Shown here in pieces: positions 23,732-32,411 of a DNA stretch of 64,000 nucleotides. Below the pieces are notes generated by a model, which did not search any database, had not been told where the DNA came from, and saw nothing but the letters and a program-made list of their open reading frames with translations. The DNA is taken from positions 1 through 64,000 of the forward strand of contig CASFNG010000003.1 in assembly GCA_949296075.1 (NCBI GenBank), given 5' to 3'. Positions within the stretch are counted from its first letter, which is position 1; each line of letters opens with the position of its first letter. The translations under genes and the position numbers were made by a program. The DNA is from an uncultured Parabacteroides sp. (lineage in GTDB: Bacteria; Bacteroidota; Bacteroidia; Bacteroidales; Tannerellaceae).

Positions 23732-26619
23732 GACCTTTCCTGTATCGTGTGGCGGCCCTGTTTTATGAGCGTTACGGGGCGGAGATCAACCGGCTGGCTT
23801 TCGTTTTCCCTAACCGGCGTACGGGGCTTTTCTTCCAGAAATACTTGTCGGAGATCGCGGACGTGCCGCTTTTCTCCCCGACGATCCTGACGATCAACGA
23901 CCTGTTTGTCCGTTTGAGCGGAAAGCAACCTGCCGACCGGATCCGGATGCTCTTCTCGCTATATGCCATTTATGTGCGTCAGAGCGGCTCGGAGGAGACA
24001 TTCGACGAGTTCCTTTATTGGGGCGATATGCTGCTGAATGATTTCGACGATATAGATAAATATATGGTCGATGCCCGGATGTTGTTCCATAACGTGACCG
24101 ACTTGAAGGAGTTGGAGGAGGGCTTCGATTTCCTGAGTGAGGAGCAGATCGCGGCGATCCGGGCGTTCTGGTCGAGTTTCCATCCGCGTGGCGATACGCC
24201 CAATCAACGCCATTTCCTCGCCCTCTGGCAGATATTGTATGATTTGTACGATGCGTTCCGGCAGGAGCTCTCGGAGGAGGGTAAAGGATACGAGGGCTTG
24301 ATCTTCAGGGATGTCGTGGAGCGATTGGAACGAGGGGAGGAGATGGCTTTACCCTACGCGCGGATCGTGTTCGTGGGGCTGAATGCCTTGTCGGTCGCCG
24401 AGGAGCGTTTCCTTATCCATTTGCGGAATTTGGGGATAGCGGACTTCTATTGGGATTATGTTTCCGAGCGAGTGCGCGATCCGGAGAACAAAGCCTCTTA
24501 TTTCGTCGCCCGTAATCTGGAAAATTTCCCCTCCTCGATGGAGTTGCCGCCCGAGGAGCCTGTTCCTGCCGAGATCGAGGTAATCGGTATCCCTTCGGGT
24601 ATCGGGCAAGCGAAACAGGTTTACGCGTTGTTGGATGAGTGGGGCAAGCAAGAGAGCTTAGACGATGAGAAGGCGCTCCGTACGGCGGTTATCCTGCCCG
24701 ACGAGCAGCTGTTAATCCCCGTCTTGAACGCGATCCCGGAGTCTGTCTCGCGGGTAAATGTGACGATGGGCTACCCCTTGGCTGGCACCCCCGTGGCCGC
24801 CTTGGTAGAGGCTGTATTGGCGCTGCAACAGAACATACGTTATCAGGAGGGGAAGCCCATGTTTTACTTCCGGGACGTGCTCTCTGTCTTGAACCATCGG
24901 TATATCATGTCAAGTGCTCCGGAACGGATCGCCCCGTTGGTGAGGCGGATCACGGAGCATAACCGGATATACGTGACGAGAGAGGAGCTGATGGAAACGC
25001 CTTTGTTGGAGACCTTGTTTCTTCCGGTGACAGGAGTGGAGGAATTCTCGGGCTATCTGATCCGGATATTGGAGGAGTTGAATGGCAGGTTTGGAGAACG
25101 CATGGATAAGGACGAGGCAGAGGATGATCCGGCTCGCCCGCTACGTCTGTCGGATGTCGAGCAGGAATTCATTTTCCATTACTTCGCTACCGTGAACCGG
25201 ATGCGGGAAGTCATGCGGGAGGCTCGGGTGGAGATGCGGATAGATACCTTCTTCCGCTTGTTGAAACGGATCGCTGATACGGTTACGATCCCATTCCACG
25301 GGGAACCCCTTTCCGGGGTCCAGATCATGGGTGTGCTGGAAACTCGCGCCTTGGACTTTGATCGCTTGATTATCTTGTCGATGAACGAGGGTATCTTCCC
25401 AAAGCGTAAGGTGGCCAACTCCTTTATTCCTTACAACTTGAGGCGTGGATTTGGCTTGCCTACCTATGAGCATCAGGACAGTATATGGGCGTATCATTTC
25501 TATCGCCTGATCCAGCGGGCAAGCCATGTAAGCCTTTTGTACGACACTCGTAGCAATGGCTTGCAGACGGGGGAGATGAGTCGCTTCATTTATCAGCTAC
25601 GGTATCATTATGAGGTACCCATGCGTGAGAGGTTAGTCGTGTATAACGTCTCTTCCGCCCAGTCGCCTTTACTGACTGTTCCCAAAAGAGCGGACGTGAT
25701 GCGCCGATTGGATGCTTTCCGGAAAGGAGGGGATCGGGCGATCTCCGCCAGCGCTATCAATACGTATTTGGATTGTCCCTTGAAATTCTATTTCTCTTCC
25801 GTGGAGAGGATTCAGGAAGAGACGACGGTAAGCGAGACGGTGGAGAGCGACGTGTTCGGAAGTATCCTGCATAAAGTGATGGAGGAGTTGTACCAACCTT
25901 ACCGTGGCAGGGAGATAACGGCGGATCTGTTGAAGATGATCCGGCAGGATAAGAGGCAGTTGACCGATACGATCGCACGTGCGTTCGCCAGTGAGTTCTT
26001 CAAGACGGAGACCGTTCGCCCGTTATCGGGGCAGAATCTCCTGATCGGTGAGATCATTCGGGGATATGTGGAGAAGATCTTGGAGCGTGACGGCAAGTTG
26101 GCGCCCTTTACTTACTTGGAATCTGAGCGACTGATCCACGGATTGATCCGTCTTTCAGATAGTTCCGAGGTGCGTTTGAAGGGCTTTATCGACCGGTTGG
26201 ACAAGGTGGAAGATACCGTCCGGATCATTGATTACAAGAGTGGTAGTGGAACGACGATCTTCTCCGGCATAGATACCCTGTTTGATGGCAGCGGAAAAGA
26301 TCGCCCAAAGGCTGTAATGCAGGTATTCTTGTACTGTTGGATGTATGAGCGGTTCGGAGGGCATGGTAATGGATCGCTACGACCGGGGATTTACTACGTC
26401 CGTTCGCTTTTCTCGGACACGTTCGATCCCTCGGTTTATCGCAAGGAGGGGCGTGGAAGTGCCGATATGGTGCGCGATTTCTCCCTCTACTCGGACGCTT
26501 TCGAGGAGGGACTACGGCAATGTCTGGACGAGATCTTCGATCCGTCGGTATCGTTCACCCAAACCCCATCCGGGAAAGCCTGCCCCTATTGCGCTTTTAA
26601 GGATATTTGCGGGAAATGA
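23728..26619 (+). CDS. PD-(D/E)XK nuclease family protein, AddB-like
   Basis: The 963-residue protein resembles the AddB side of AddAB-type recombination nucleases. The N-terminal FVFPNRRTGLFFQKYL occupies the place of helicase motif I but has no GKT/GKS Walker A, so it is probably inactive as a helicase. The C-terminus carries a RecB-type nuclease: DCPLKFYFSSVE near residue 687, Asp/Lys of RIIDYKSGSG near 834, and cysteines CPYCAFKDICGK at the end, which with C688 could form the AddB-type iron-sulfur cluster. The expected role is end processing at double-strand breaks with an AddA helicase-nuclease encoded elsewhere. It is coupled to the aldo/keto reductase by a 4-base overlap. Confidence 0.85.
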   Translation: MRPFLYRVAALFYERYGAEINRLAFVFPNRRTGLFFQKYLSEIADVPLFSPTILTINDLFVRLSGKQPADRIRMLFSLYAIYVRQSGSEETFDEFLYWGDMLLNDFDDIDKYMVDARMLFHNVTDLKELEEGFDFLSEEQIAAIRAFWSSFHPRGDTPNQRHFLALWQILYDLYDAFRQELSEEGKGYEGLIFRDVVERLERGEEMALPYARIVFVGLNALSVAEERFLIHLRNLGIADFYWDYVSERVRDPENKASYFVARNLENFPSSMELPPEEPVPAEIEVIGIPSGIGQAKQVYALLDEWGKQESLDDEKALRTAVILPDEQLLIPVLNAIPESVSRVNVTMGYPLAGTPVAALVEAVLALQQNIRYQEGKPMFYFRDVLSVLNHRYIMSSAPERIAPLVRRITEHNRIYVTREELMETPLLETLFLPVTGVEEFSGYLIRILEELNGRFGERMDKDEAEDDPARPLRLSDVEQEFIFHYFATVNRMREVMREARVEMRIDTFFRLLKRIADTVTIPFHGEPLSGVQIMGVLETRALDFDRLIILSMNEGIFPKRKVANSFIPYNLRRGFGLPTYEHQDSIWAYHFYRLIQRASHVSLLYDTRSNGLQTGEMSRFIYQLRYHYEVPMRERLVVYNVSSAQSPLLTVPKRADVMRRLDAFRKGGDRAISASAINTYLDCPLKFYFSSVERIQEETTVSETVESDVFGSILHKVMEELYQPYRGREITADLLKMIRQDKRQLTDTIARAFASEFFKTETVRPLSGQNLLIGEIIRGYVEKILERDGKLAPFTYLESERLIHGLIRLSDSSEVRLKGFIDRLDKVEDTVRIIDYKSGSGTTIFSGIDTLFDGSGKDRPKAVMQVFLYCWMYERFGGHGNGSLRPGIYYVRSLFSDTFDPSVYRKEGRGSADMVRDFSLYSDAFEEGLRQCLDEIFDPSVSFTQTPSGKACPYCAFKDICGK

Positions 26620-26639
26620 TCCTGTTTCCCGCGAGCATC

Positions 26640-27107
26640 CTAAAGCAAGGCTACGAGCCGCTCTAAATAGATCTGGTCTGTATCGTCGAAACTATTGAGC
26701 TGATCGCTGTCAATATCCAAGACGGCGATCACCTGTTTCTCCCGCATGATGGGCACCACGATCTCCGACCGCGAGGCGGAACTGCAAGCGATATGCCCCG
26801 GAAAGGCATCCACATCCGGGACGATCACCGTGCGGGCCTCTTTCCAGGCTGTCCCGCATACCCCTTTCCCGTAGCGGATACGGCTACAGGCGATAGGGCC
26901 TTGAAACGGGGCCAGTACCAACTGATCGCCAACCACCCGGTAAAAACCGACCCAAAAGAACCCGAAGGTCTGCTTGAGTGCCGCGGCCATGTTTGCCATA
27001 TTAGCCACGAGATCGCTCTCTCCCGCTACCAAAGAGGCCACCTGAGGGAGCAGATTCTCGTATAGTTCTTGTTTATCATTACCTCTAATTAACAATTCTT
27101 CTGCCAT
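26640..27107 (-). CDS. msrC: Free methionine-(R)-sulfoxide reductase (GAF domain)
   Basis: The 155-residue single GAF-domain protein has the three cysteines of fRMsr at the exact family spacing: Cys74 (PIACS), Cys84 (GKGVCGT, +10) and Cys108 (GHIACSS, +24). The HIACSSASRSEIVVP segment matches the active-site region. Such enzymes reduce free L-methionine-R-sulfoxide using thioredoxin. It is often annotated only as a GAF protein, but the cysteine spacing makes the enzyme call strong. It converges on the nuclease gene with 20 bases between stops. Confidence 0.9.
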   Translation of the reverse strand: MAEELLIRGNDKQELYENLLPQVASLVAGESDLVANMANMAAALKQTFGFFWVGFYRVVGDQLVLAPFQGPIACSRIRYGKGVCGTAWKEARTVIVPDVDAFPGHIACSSASRSEIVVPIMREKQVIAVLDIDSDQLNSFDDTDQIYLERLVALL

Positions 27108-27158
27108 CTTGTCCTTTGTTTTTTGAAAACGTAGTTACAAATTAAGTCGAAATATCCG

Positions 27159-27166
27159 TACCTTCG
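27159..27166 (+). promoter_or_regulatory. -7 box abutting the MATE gene start (leaderless)
   Basis: TACCTTCGCGCCATG puts the box 4 bases before the ATG at 27171, as at ygiQ. A leaderless transcript is predicted. Confidence 0.6.
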
Positions 27167-27170
27167 CGCC

Positions 27171-28517
27171 ATGACACAGAAAAATTCTCCCTTAATTTTA
27201 GGTACCGAGCCTTTAGGCAAGCTACTTATCCAATATGCGGTACCCGCGATTATAGCCATGACGGCTTCTTCCTTATATAATATTGTTGATAGCGTGTTTA
27301 TCGGTCATGGGGTAGGCGCCTTGGCTATCTCAGGCTTGGCGATCACCTTCCCGTTGATGAACCTCGCGGCGGCGTTTGGTTCGTTGGTCGGGGTGGGAGC
27401 CTCTACGCTGGTAGCCGTGAAGTTCGGGCAAAAAGATTATGAAGGCGCGAACAAGGTGCTCGGGAATGTTTTGATACTCAACGTCCTGTTGGGCGTGCTA
27501 TTCACCTTCGTCTTCTTGGTTTTCTTGGATCCAGTGCTTTATTTCTTCGGAGCGAGCGAGCAGACGATCCCGTATGCCCGCGATTATATGCGGATCATTC
27601 TTTATGGCAACGTGGTTACGCATATGTATTTAGGACTGAATTCCGTGTTGCGTTCCTCCGGTTTCCCAAAAATGGCGATGTACGCCACGTTAGCCTCCGT
27701 GGTGATTAACTGCGCGCTGAATCCGCTTTTCATCTTTGTGTTCAAGTGGGGAATCCAAGGTTCGGCATGGGCGACCGTGATCTCGCAGGTGATCTCGCTC
27801 ACCGGGCAGTTGATCCATTTCTCCAAGCCCGCTCAACTGCTTCATTTTCAAAGAGGGATTTATCGACTGCGCTCGGGGCTCGTGAAAGAGATCTTGGCGA
27901 TCGGTATGTCTCCTTTCCTGATGAATCTTTGTTCTTGCCTGATCGTGATCCTGATTAACCGCGGGCTAAAGGAGCATGGGGGCGACTTCGCGATCGGCGC
28001 TTATGGTATCGTGAACCGGGTAGCCTTCCTGTTCGTGATGATCATCATGGGATTCAACCAGGGAATGCAGCCGATCGCGGGGTATAACTTCGGGGCTCGC
28101 CTCTATGAGCGGGTGACGGGCGTGACACGCCTGACCATGCGTTTGGCGGTGGGTGTAGCTACGTTAGGGTTCTTGATGTGCCAGTTTGCTCCGTCGTGGA
28201 TCGTCCGTATGTTCACGAGCGACGTGGAACTGATCGATACGGCAGTATATGGCTTGAGGATCGTCTTCGCCGTATTCCCGGTTGTCGGGTTCCAGATGGT
28301 GGCGACCAACTTCTTCTTGTCGATCGGGATGTCAAAGAAGGCGATATTCCTCTCCTTGACGCGGCAGATGCTCTTCCTTGTTCCTTGCCTGATCTTCCTG
28401 CCTCCGCTCTTTGGTGCGTTAGGAGTTTGGGTCAGCATCCCGATAGCCGATTTGGTGGCGGCGATCGTTACGGCGTTCGTGCTCGTGAACCAGTTCCGGC
28501 AGTTTAAGAAGACTTGA
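27171..28517 (+). CDS. MATE family efflux transporter
   Basis: The 448-residue inner-membrane protein has twelve predicted hydrophobic segments in two related halves, with the N-half opening IQYAVPAIIAMTASSLYNIVDS and the second near residue 240 (GMSPFLMNLCSC). MATE proteins export cationic drugs and metabolites in exchange for Na+ or H+. The FNQGMQPIAGYNFGA segment near 297 is typical of the DinF/NorM-related bacterial branch. The substrate is unknown. It is a single gene with a predicted leaderless mRNA. Confidence 0.93.
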   Translation: MTQKNSPLILGTEPLGKLLIQYAVPAIIAMTASSLYNIVDSVFIGHGVGALAISGLAITFPLMNLAAAFGSLVGVGASTLVAVKFGQKDYEGANKVLGNVLILNVLLGVLFTFVFLVFLDPVLYFFGASEQTIPYARDYMRIILYGNVVTHMYLGLNSVLRSSGFPKMAMYATLASVVINCALNPLFIFVFKWGIQGSAWATVISQVISLTGQLIHFSKPAQLLHFQRGIYRLRSGLVKEILAIGMSPFLMNLCSCLIVILINRGLKEHGGDFAIGAYGIVNRVAFLFVMIIMGFNQGMQPIAGYNFGARLYERVTGVTRLTMRLAVGVATLGFLMCQFAPSWIVRMFTSDVELIDTAVYGLRIVFAVFPVVGFQMVATNFFLSIGMSKKAIFLSLTRQMLFLVPCLIFLPPLFGALGVWVSIPIADLVAAIVTAFVLVNQFRQFKKT

Positions 28518-28605
28518 GAAAAGATGGCGTTGATTCCCGGAAAGGGTGCCCTCGCTTTTAGAAAAGGATGACGCTGATTTTCCGGGGAGATGCCTGCCCT
28601 TTTCT
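28518..28605. repeat. Imperfect tandem repeat after the MATE gene
   Basis: Two imperfect copies of about 43 bases (from 28518 and 28560) share GAAAAG-ATG-CG-TGATT-CCGG and a CCCT segment. The first copy resembles the region after mdh at 22541 (AAAAGATGG, then CCCGGAAA at the same spacing). The rest of the 206-base gap holds only a weak TATCTTTA box at 28692-28699 that may serve aguA. Confidence 0.35.
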
Positions 28606-28723
28606 CGTGCGCCCGCTCTTCCGGCTCTTCCGCCGTGCGTTGGGATAAGGTACATTCCTTGGCATATCCCTATTGTCTCGCTTTTTTGTCTTATCTTTAC
28701 GCCTCGAATCGTAAAAGGAATGA

Positions 28724-29779
28724 ATGCTTATGCTGGAGAAGGATAAGGAGATGGGGCGGCAGGTGATCTTCCCCGCCGAATGGCATCCGCAAAGCGCCAT
28801 ACAACTTACGTGGCCGCATGAAGGAACAGACTGGGCGCCTATCTTGGACGAGGTGATCCCTTGCTTCGTGGCGATCGCCAAGGAGGTGATCAAGCGGGAG
28901 AAGTTGCTGATTGTCTGCCCGGACGAGGCGGCCGTACGGAAACAATTAGGCGAGGTGGACTACGGGCGGATCATTTTCCGGGAGATGGAGACAAACGATA
29001 CGTGGGCGAGGGATCATGGAGGGATCTCCGTGTTCGACGACGAGGTGCCCATGTTGTACGATTTTGTCTTCAACGGATGGGGGATGAAGTTCGCCGCCGA
29101 TAAGGACAACCTGATCACGCGTAATCTGGCCCGGATGGGTACTTTCTCGGAAGAGGTCGTTCCGGTGAATATGCAACCCTTCGTGTTGGAGGGTGGCAGT
29201 ATCGAGTCGGACGGGAAAGGTACGCTGATGACCACGGTGGAGTGCCTGGCTTCCGTCAACCGCAACGAGTACCTGCGGCAGGAGGAGCTGGAGCGTTATC
29301 TGAAAGACGTGTTTGGCTTGGAGCGTATCTTGTGGATCTCTAACGGCTATTTGGCAGGGGATGACACGGATAGTCATGTGGATACGCTTGCCCGTTTCTG
29401 CGCGGAGGACGCTATCGCCTATGTCGTTTGCGAGGACGAGGCGGACGAGCATTACGAGGAGTTACGGGCGATGGAAGAGGAGATCCGGTCGTTTACCCAA
29501 GCGGACGGCAAGCCCTATCGCTTGTTCCCCCTGCCAATGGCGGATAAGGTGGAATGGGAGGGAGAACGCCTGCCTGCCACCTATGCGAACTTCTTGATTA
29601 TGAACGATGCGGTATTGGTGCCTTTTTATAATTCACCGAAAGACGCGGTCGCCAAGGCGGTTCTGCAAGAGGCGTTTCCCGGACGTGAGATCGTGGGGAT
29701 CAACTGTCTGCCGCTTATCAAGCAGCATGGTTCCCTGCATTGCGTAACGATGCAATATCCCGAAGGTTATATTAAATGA
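28724..29779 (+). CDS. aguA: Agmatine deiminase
   Basis: The 351-residue guanidine-modifying enzyme converts agmatine to N-carbamoylputrescine and ammonia. Substrate-binding and catalytic residues are visible: NDTWARDHGG near residue 90, the DTDSHVDTLARF His/Asp segment near 210, and the nucleophilic Cys in HGSLHCVTMQ near 343. Length is close to bacterial AguA (about 350-370), not the larger peptidylarginine deiminase of Porphyromonas. It overlaps aguB by 4 bases (ATGA), so both steps of the pathway are coupled. Confidence 0.95.
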   Translation: MLMLEKDKEMGRQVIFPAEWHPQSAIQLTWPHEGTDWAPILDEVIPCFVAIAKEVIKREKLLIVCPDEAAVRKQLGEVDYGRIIFREMETNDTWARDHGGISVFDDEVPMLYDFVFNGWGMKFAADKDNLITRNLARMGTFSEEVVPVNMQPFVLEGGSIESDGKGTLMTTVECLASVNRNEYLRQEELERYLKDVFGLERILWISNGYLAGDDTDSHVDTLARFCAEDAIAYVVCEDEADEHYEELRAMEEEIRSFTQADGKPYRLFPLPMADKVEWEGERLPATYANFLIMNDAVLVPFYNSPKDAVAKAVLQEAFPGREIVGINCLPLIKQHGSLHCVTMQYPEGYIK

Positions 29780-30666
29780 GGAAAGTAACGATGAAGGTAG
29801 GTTTAATACAGCAAAGCAATACCGCCGACCGGGCGGCTAATGTGGAGAAACTGAAAGGTAATATACGGAAAGCCGCCGCGGAAGGGGCTGAATTGGTCGT
29901 CTTGCAAGAGCTGCACAACGGCCTCTATTTCTGCCAGACCGAGGATCCTTCCCTGTTTGACCAGGCGGAACCGATCCCGGGCCCCTCCACCGATACGTTC
30001 GGGGCCTTGGCGAAGGAGTTGGGGATTGTCTTGGTTCTCTCCCTTTTCGAGCGTCGCGCTCCCGGATTGTATCACAATACGGCGGTTGTCTTGGAGAGGG
30101 ACGGATCAATCGCTGGGAAGTATCGGAAGATGCATATCCCGGATGATCCCGCCTATTACGAGAAATTCTATTTCACGCCGGGAGACTTAGGTTTTGAGCC
30201 GATCGAGACATCCGTAGGATGGTTGGGCGTTCTGGTCTGTTGGGATCAATGGTATCCCGAGGCAGCCCGCCTGATGGCGATGCGAGGCGCTGAGGTCTTG
30301 ATCTATCCGACGGCGATAGGCTGGGAGAGCAGTGACACGGAAGCGGAGAAAAAACGTCAGTTGGATGCTTGGATGACCGTACAACGGGGTCATGCGGTGG
30401 CTAATGGGTTGCCGGTTATCACCGTGAACCGTACCGGGCATGAACCGGATCCATCCGGACAGACCCGGGGTATCCAATTTTGGGGCAATAGCTTTGTCGC
30501 TGGCCCGCAAGGGGAGTTGCTGACCGTGTTGCCGGATAATGAGGAAACGGTACGTGTCGTGGAGATCGACAAGGTGCGGTGTGAAAATGTGCGTCGCTGG
30601 TGGCCGTTCTTCCGTGACCGGCGTATCGACGCTTTTGGAGGACTGACAGAACGTTTTCTGCGATAA
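29776..30666 (+). CDS. aguB: N-carbamoylputrescine amidase
   Basis: The 296-residue nitrilase-superfamily hydrolase converts N-carbamoylputrescine to putrescine, CO2 and ammonia. The catalytic triad is visible as Glu45 (VLQELHNG), Lys118 (KYRKMHIPDD) and Cys155 (VLVCWDQWYPE). The segment DPAYYEKFYFTPGD is typical of this branch of the family. With aguA it completes arginine-derived putrescine synthesis from agmatine. Its stop shares one base with the pabB start (TAATG). Confidence 0.96.
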   Translation: MRKVTMKVGLIQQSNTADRAANVEKLKGNIRKAAAEGAELVVLQELHNGLYFCQTEDPSLFDQAEPIPGPSTDTFGALAKELGIVLVLSLFERRAPGLYHNTAVVLERDGSIAGKYRKMHIPDDPAYYEKFYFTPGDLGFEPIETSVGWLGVLVCWDQWYPEAARLMAMRGAEVLIYPTAIGWESSDTEAEKKRQLDAWMTVQRGHAVANGLPVITVNRTGHEPDPSGQTRGIQFWGNSFVAGPQGELLTVLPDNEETVRVVEIDKVRCENVRRWWPFFRDRRIDAFGGLTERFLR

Positions 30667-31670
30667 TGATTGAGATTCAACGGGAAGAGGCCGTCCGTCG
30701 CATGAATGAATTGGGAAGAGCGGGGCGGCCTTTCCTCTTTATGATAGACTACAAGCAGGAGCATATTTATGTGGAAACGCCGGAACGGATCTCTCCTCGC
30801 GAATTACTGTTCGACTTAAACGGCTTTACGAATCTTCAAGACGGAGAAGATGAACGGAGCGCCTCTTCCGGAACGTTGGGTTATATAGAATGGCTTCCTG
30901 CCTATCCTTCGTTCCGGGAATATGCGGATTCTTTCCAGACCGTGGAGAGGCATATCCATGCGGGCAACTCGTATTTGGTGAATCTTACCTGCGCTACTCC
31001 GGTAAGGACGAGCCTCACTTTAGAGGATGTTTTCTACCGTTCCAAGGCTATGTACCGACTTTGGATGCGAGACCGCTTCGTGGTTTTCTCGCCGGAGATC
31101 TTCGTGCGTATAGGGGATGGGCATATATCCTCTTATCCCATGAAGGGGACGATAGACGCTTCTGTGGCCAATGCCCGCAACCGTATCCTGCATGATCCGA
31201 AGGAGGCTGCCGAGCACGCCACGATCGTTGATCTGATCCGGAACGACTTGAGCATGGTCGCGGAGGAGGTATGCGTGCCTCGCTATCGTTATATAGATGA
31301 GATCCGGACCCATAGGGGATGCTTGCTGCAAGTAAGCTCCGAGATCCGGGGACGTTTGCCGGAGGGTTGGGAGGATCGGGTAGGGACGATCCTTTTTTCG
31401 CTGCTACCGGCTGGCTCCATCACGGGAGCCCCTAAAAAGAAGACCGTGGAGATTATCGCGGAAGCGGAGCGATACGAGCGCGGTTTCTATACGGGCGTGA
31501 TGGGATATTTCGACGGCAAAAGGTTGGATAGCGCCGTCATGATCCGTTTCATAGAACAGGAATCCCCCGGCTCGTACCTGTTTAAGAGTGGAGGTGGGAT
31601 TACTTCCCGGAGTGATTTGAACGCGGAGTATGAAGAGATGAGACAGAAAGTATATGTGCCGGTTTATTGA
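30666..31670 (+). CDS. pabB: Aminodeoxychorismate synthase component I
   Basis: The 334-residue chorismate-binding enzyme makes 4-amino-4-deoxychorismate for folate. The conserved PMKGTID, DLIRNDLS and GSITGAPKKKTVEII motifs lie near residues 158, 195 and 255, and the C-terminal FKSGGGITSRSDL closes the active site. It is shorter than E. coli PabB because most of the N-terminal tryptophan-binding-like domain is missing, as is usual in Bacteroidales. It overlaps pabC by 17 bases. The glutaminase partner pabA is not in the window. Confidence 0.92.
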   Translation: MIEIQREEAVRRMNELGRAGRPFLFMIDYKQEHIYVETPERISPRELLFDLNGFTNLQDGEDERSASSGTLGYIEWLPAYPSFREYADSFQTVERHIHAGNSYLVNLTCATPVRTSLTLEDVFYRSKAMYRLWMRDRFVVFSPEIFVRIGDGHISSYPMKGTIDASVANARNRILHDPKEAAEHATIVDLIRNDLSMVAEEVCVPRYRYIDEIRTHRGCLLQVSSEIRGRLPEGWEDRVGTILFSLLPAGSITGAPKKKTVEIIAEAERYERGFYTGVMGYFDGKRLDSAVMIRFIEQESPGSYLFKSGGGITSRSDLNAEYEEMRQKVYVPVY

Positions 31671-32256
31671 TAGGAATCACGGGATCACCTTTGTGGAGAC
31701 AATCCGCATAGAGAATGGGCGGATAAGTAATCTTTTTTATCATAACGCCCGGCTGAACCGGACGCGTGCGGCTTGGTTCGCTTCCAAGGAGCGGCTGGAC
31801 TTAGCGAGCTATATCCAGCCCGCGCCCTATCTGTCGCGTACGAAGTGCCGGGTGGTGTATGCGGATAGGATCTTGGGTGTGGAGTATAGTCCTTATCACC
31901 TTCGCCCGGTAGGTTCTTTTACCTTGGTGACGGATGATAAGATCGACTATTCGTACAAGAAGGTGGATCGAAGTCGGTTGAACGAGCTTTTCTCTCAAAG
32001 GGGAGATCGGGATGAGATCCTGATCGTGCGAGAGGGGTTGCTGACCGATACCTCCATCTGTAATGTCGCCTTATGGGATGGTAAGGAGTGGATCACCCCG
32101 GCCCGTCCCTTATTGCCGGGTACGATGCGGGCCGCCTTGTTAGAGCGAGGCGTGATACGTGCCGCGGATATTCCGGTGGATGAGCTGGGTAAGTGTCAAA
32201 AGATCCGGATGTTCAACGCGTTGATCGACTTCGGGGAGGTAGAGATTGAGCTATAA
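31654..32256 (+). CDS. pabC: Aminodeoxychorismate lyase (class IV aminotransferase fold)
   Basis: The 200-residue PLP enzyme would release p-aminobenzoate and pyruvate from aminodeoxychorismate. FVETIRIENGRISNLFYHN opens the fold-IV domain, the PLP Lys is in DYSYKKVDR near residue 90, and the phosphate-binding LTDTSICNVAL and LLPGTMRAALLE segments follow. It is short for the family (usually about 270 residues), but the key segments are all there. The 17-base overlap with pabB supports the pathway assignment over a branched-chain aminotransferase role. Confidence 0.88.
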   Translation: MCRFIDRNHGITFVETIRIENGRISNLFYHNARLNRTRAAWFASKERLDLASYIQPAPYLSRTKCRVVYADRILGVEYSPYHLRPVGSFTLVTDDKIDYSYKKVDRSRLNELFSQRGDRDEILIVREGLLTDTSICNVALWDGKEWITPARPLLPGTMRAALLERGVIRAADIPVDELGKCQKIRMFNALIDFGEVEIEL

Positions 32257-32370
32257 GTGCCAGTCCCAGCAGTTGGAAGTCACGTTTCCACGGCTTGGGA
32301 GGGAGAATACCAAGGCATGAAACTCGGACTACCAAGGTCCGGGAATCTCGGTTCTCTCGACAAGACATGA

Positions 32371-32410
32371 AAAAGGGTACGCCTAAAATCCAGACGTACC
32401 CTTTTCTTTT
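32371..32410. terminator. Bidirectional terminator between pabC and ispE
   Basis: A perfect 11-base stem AAAAGGGTACG / CGTACCCTTTT with a 13-base loop is flanked by A and T runs. It lies directly before the ispE stop codon on the opposite strand. Confidence 0.9.
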
Positions 32411-32411
32411 C

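Noticed and set aside
32257-32370. Short ACCAAGG repeats and TGGAA/TTCCA hairpin after pabC
   Set aside because: The repeats are short and imperfect, and no promoter or gene is linked to them. They could be decayed repeat DNA, but the evidence is too thin.
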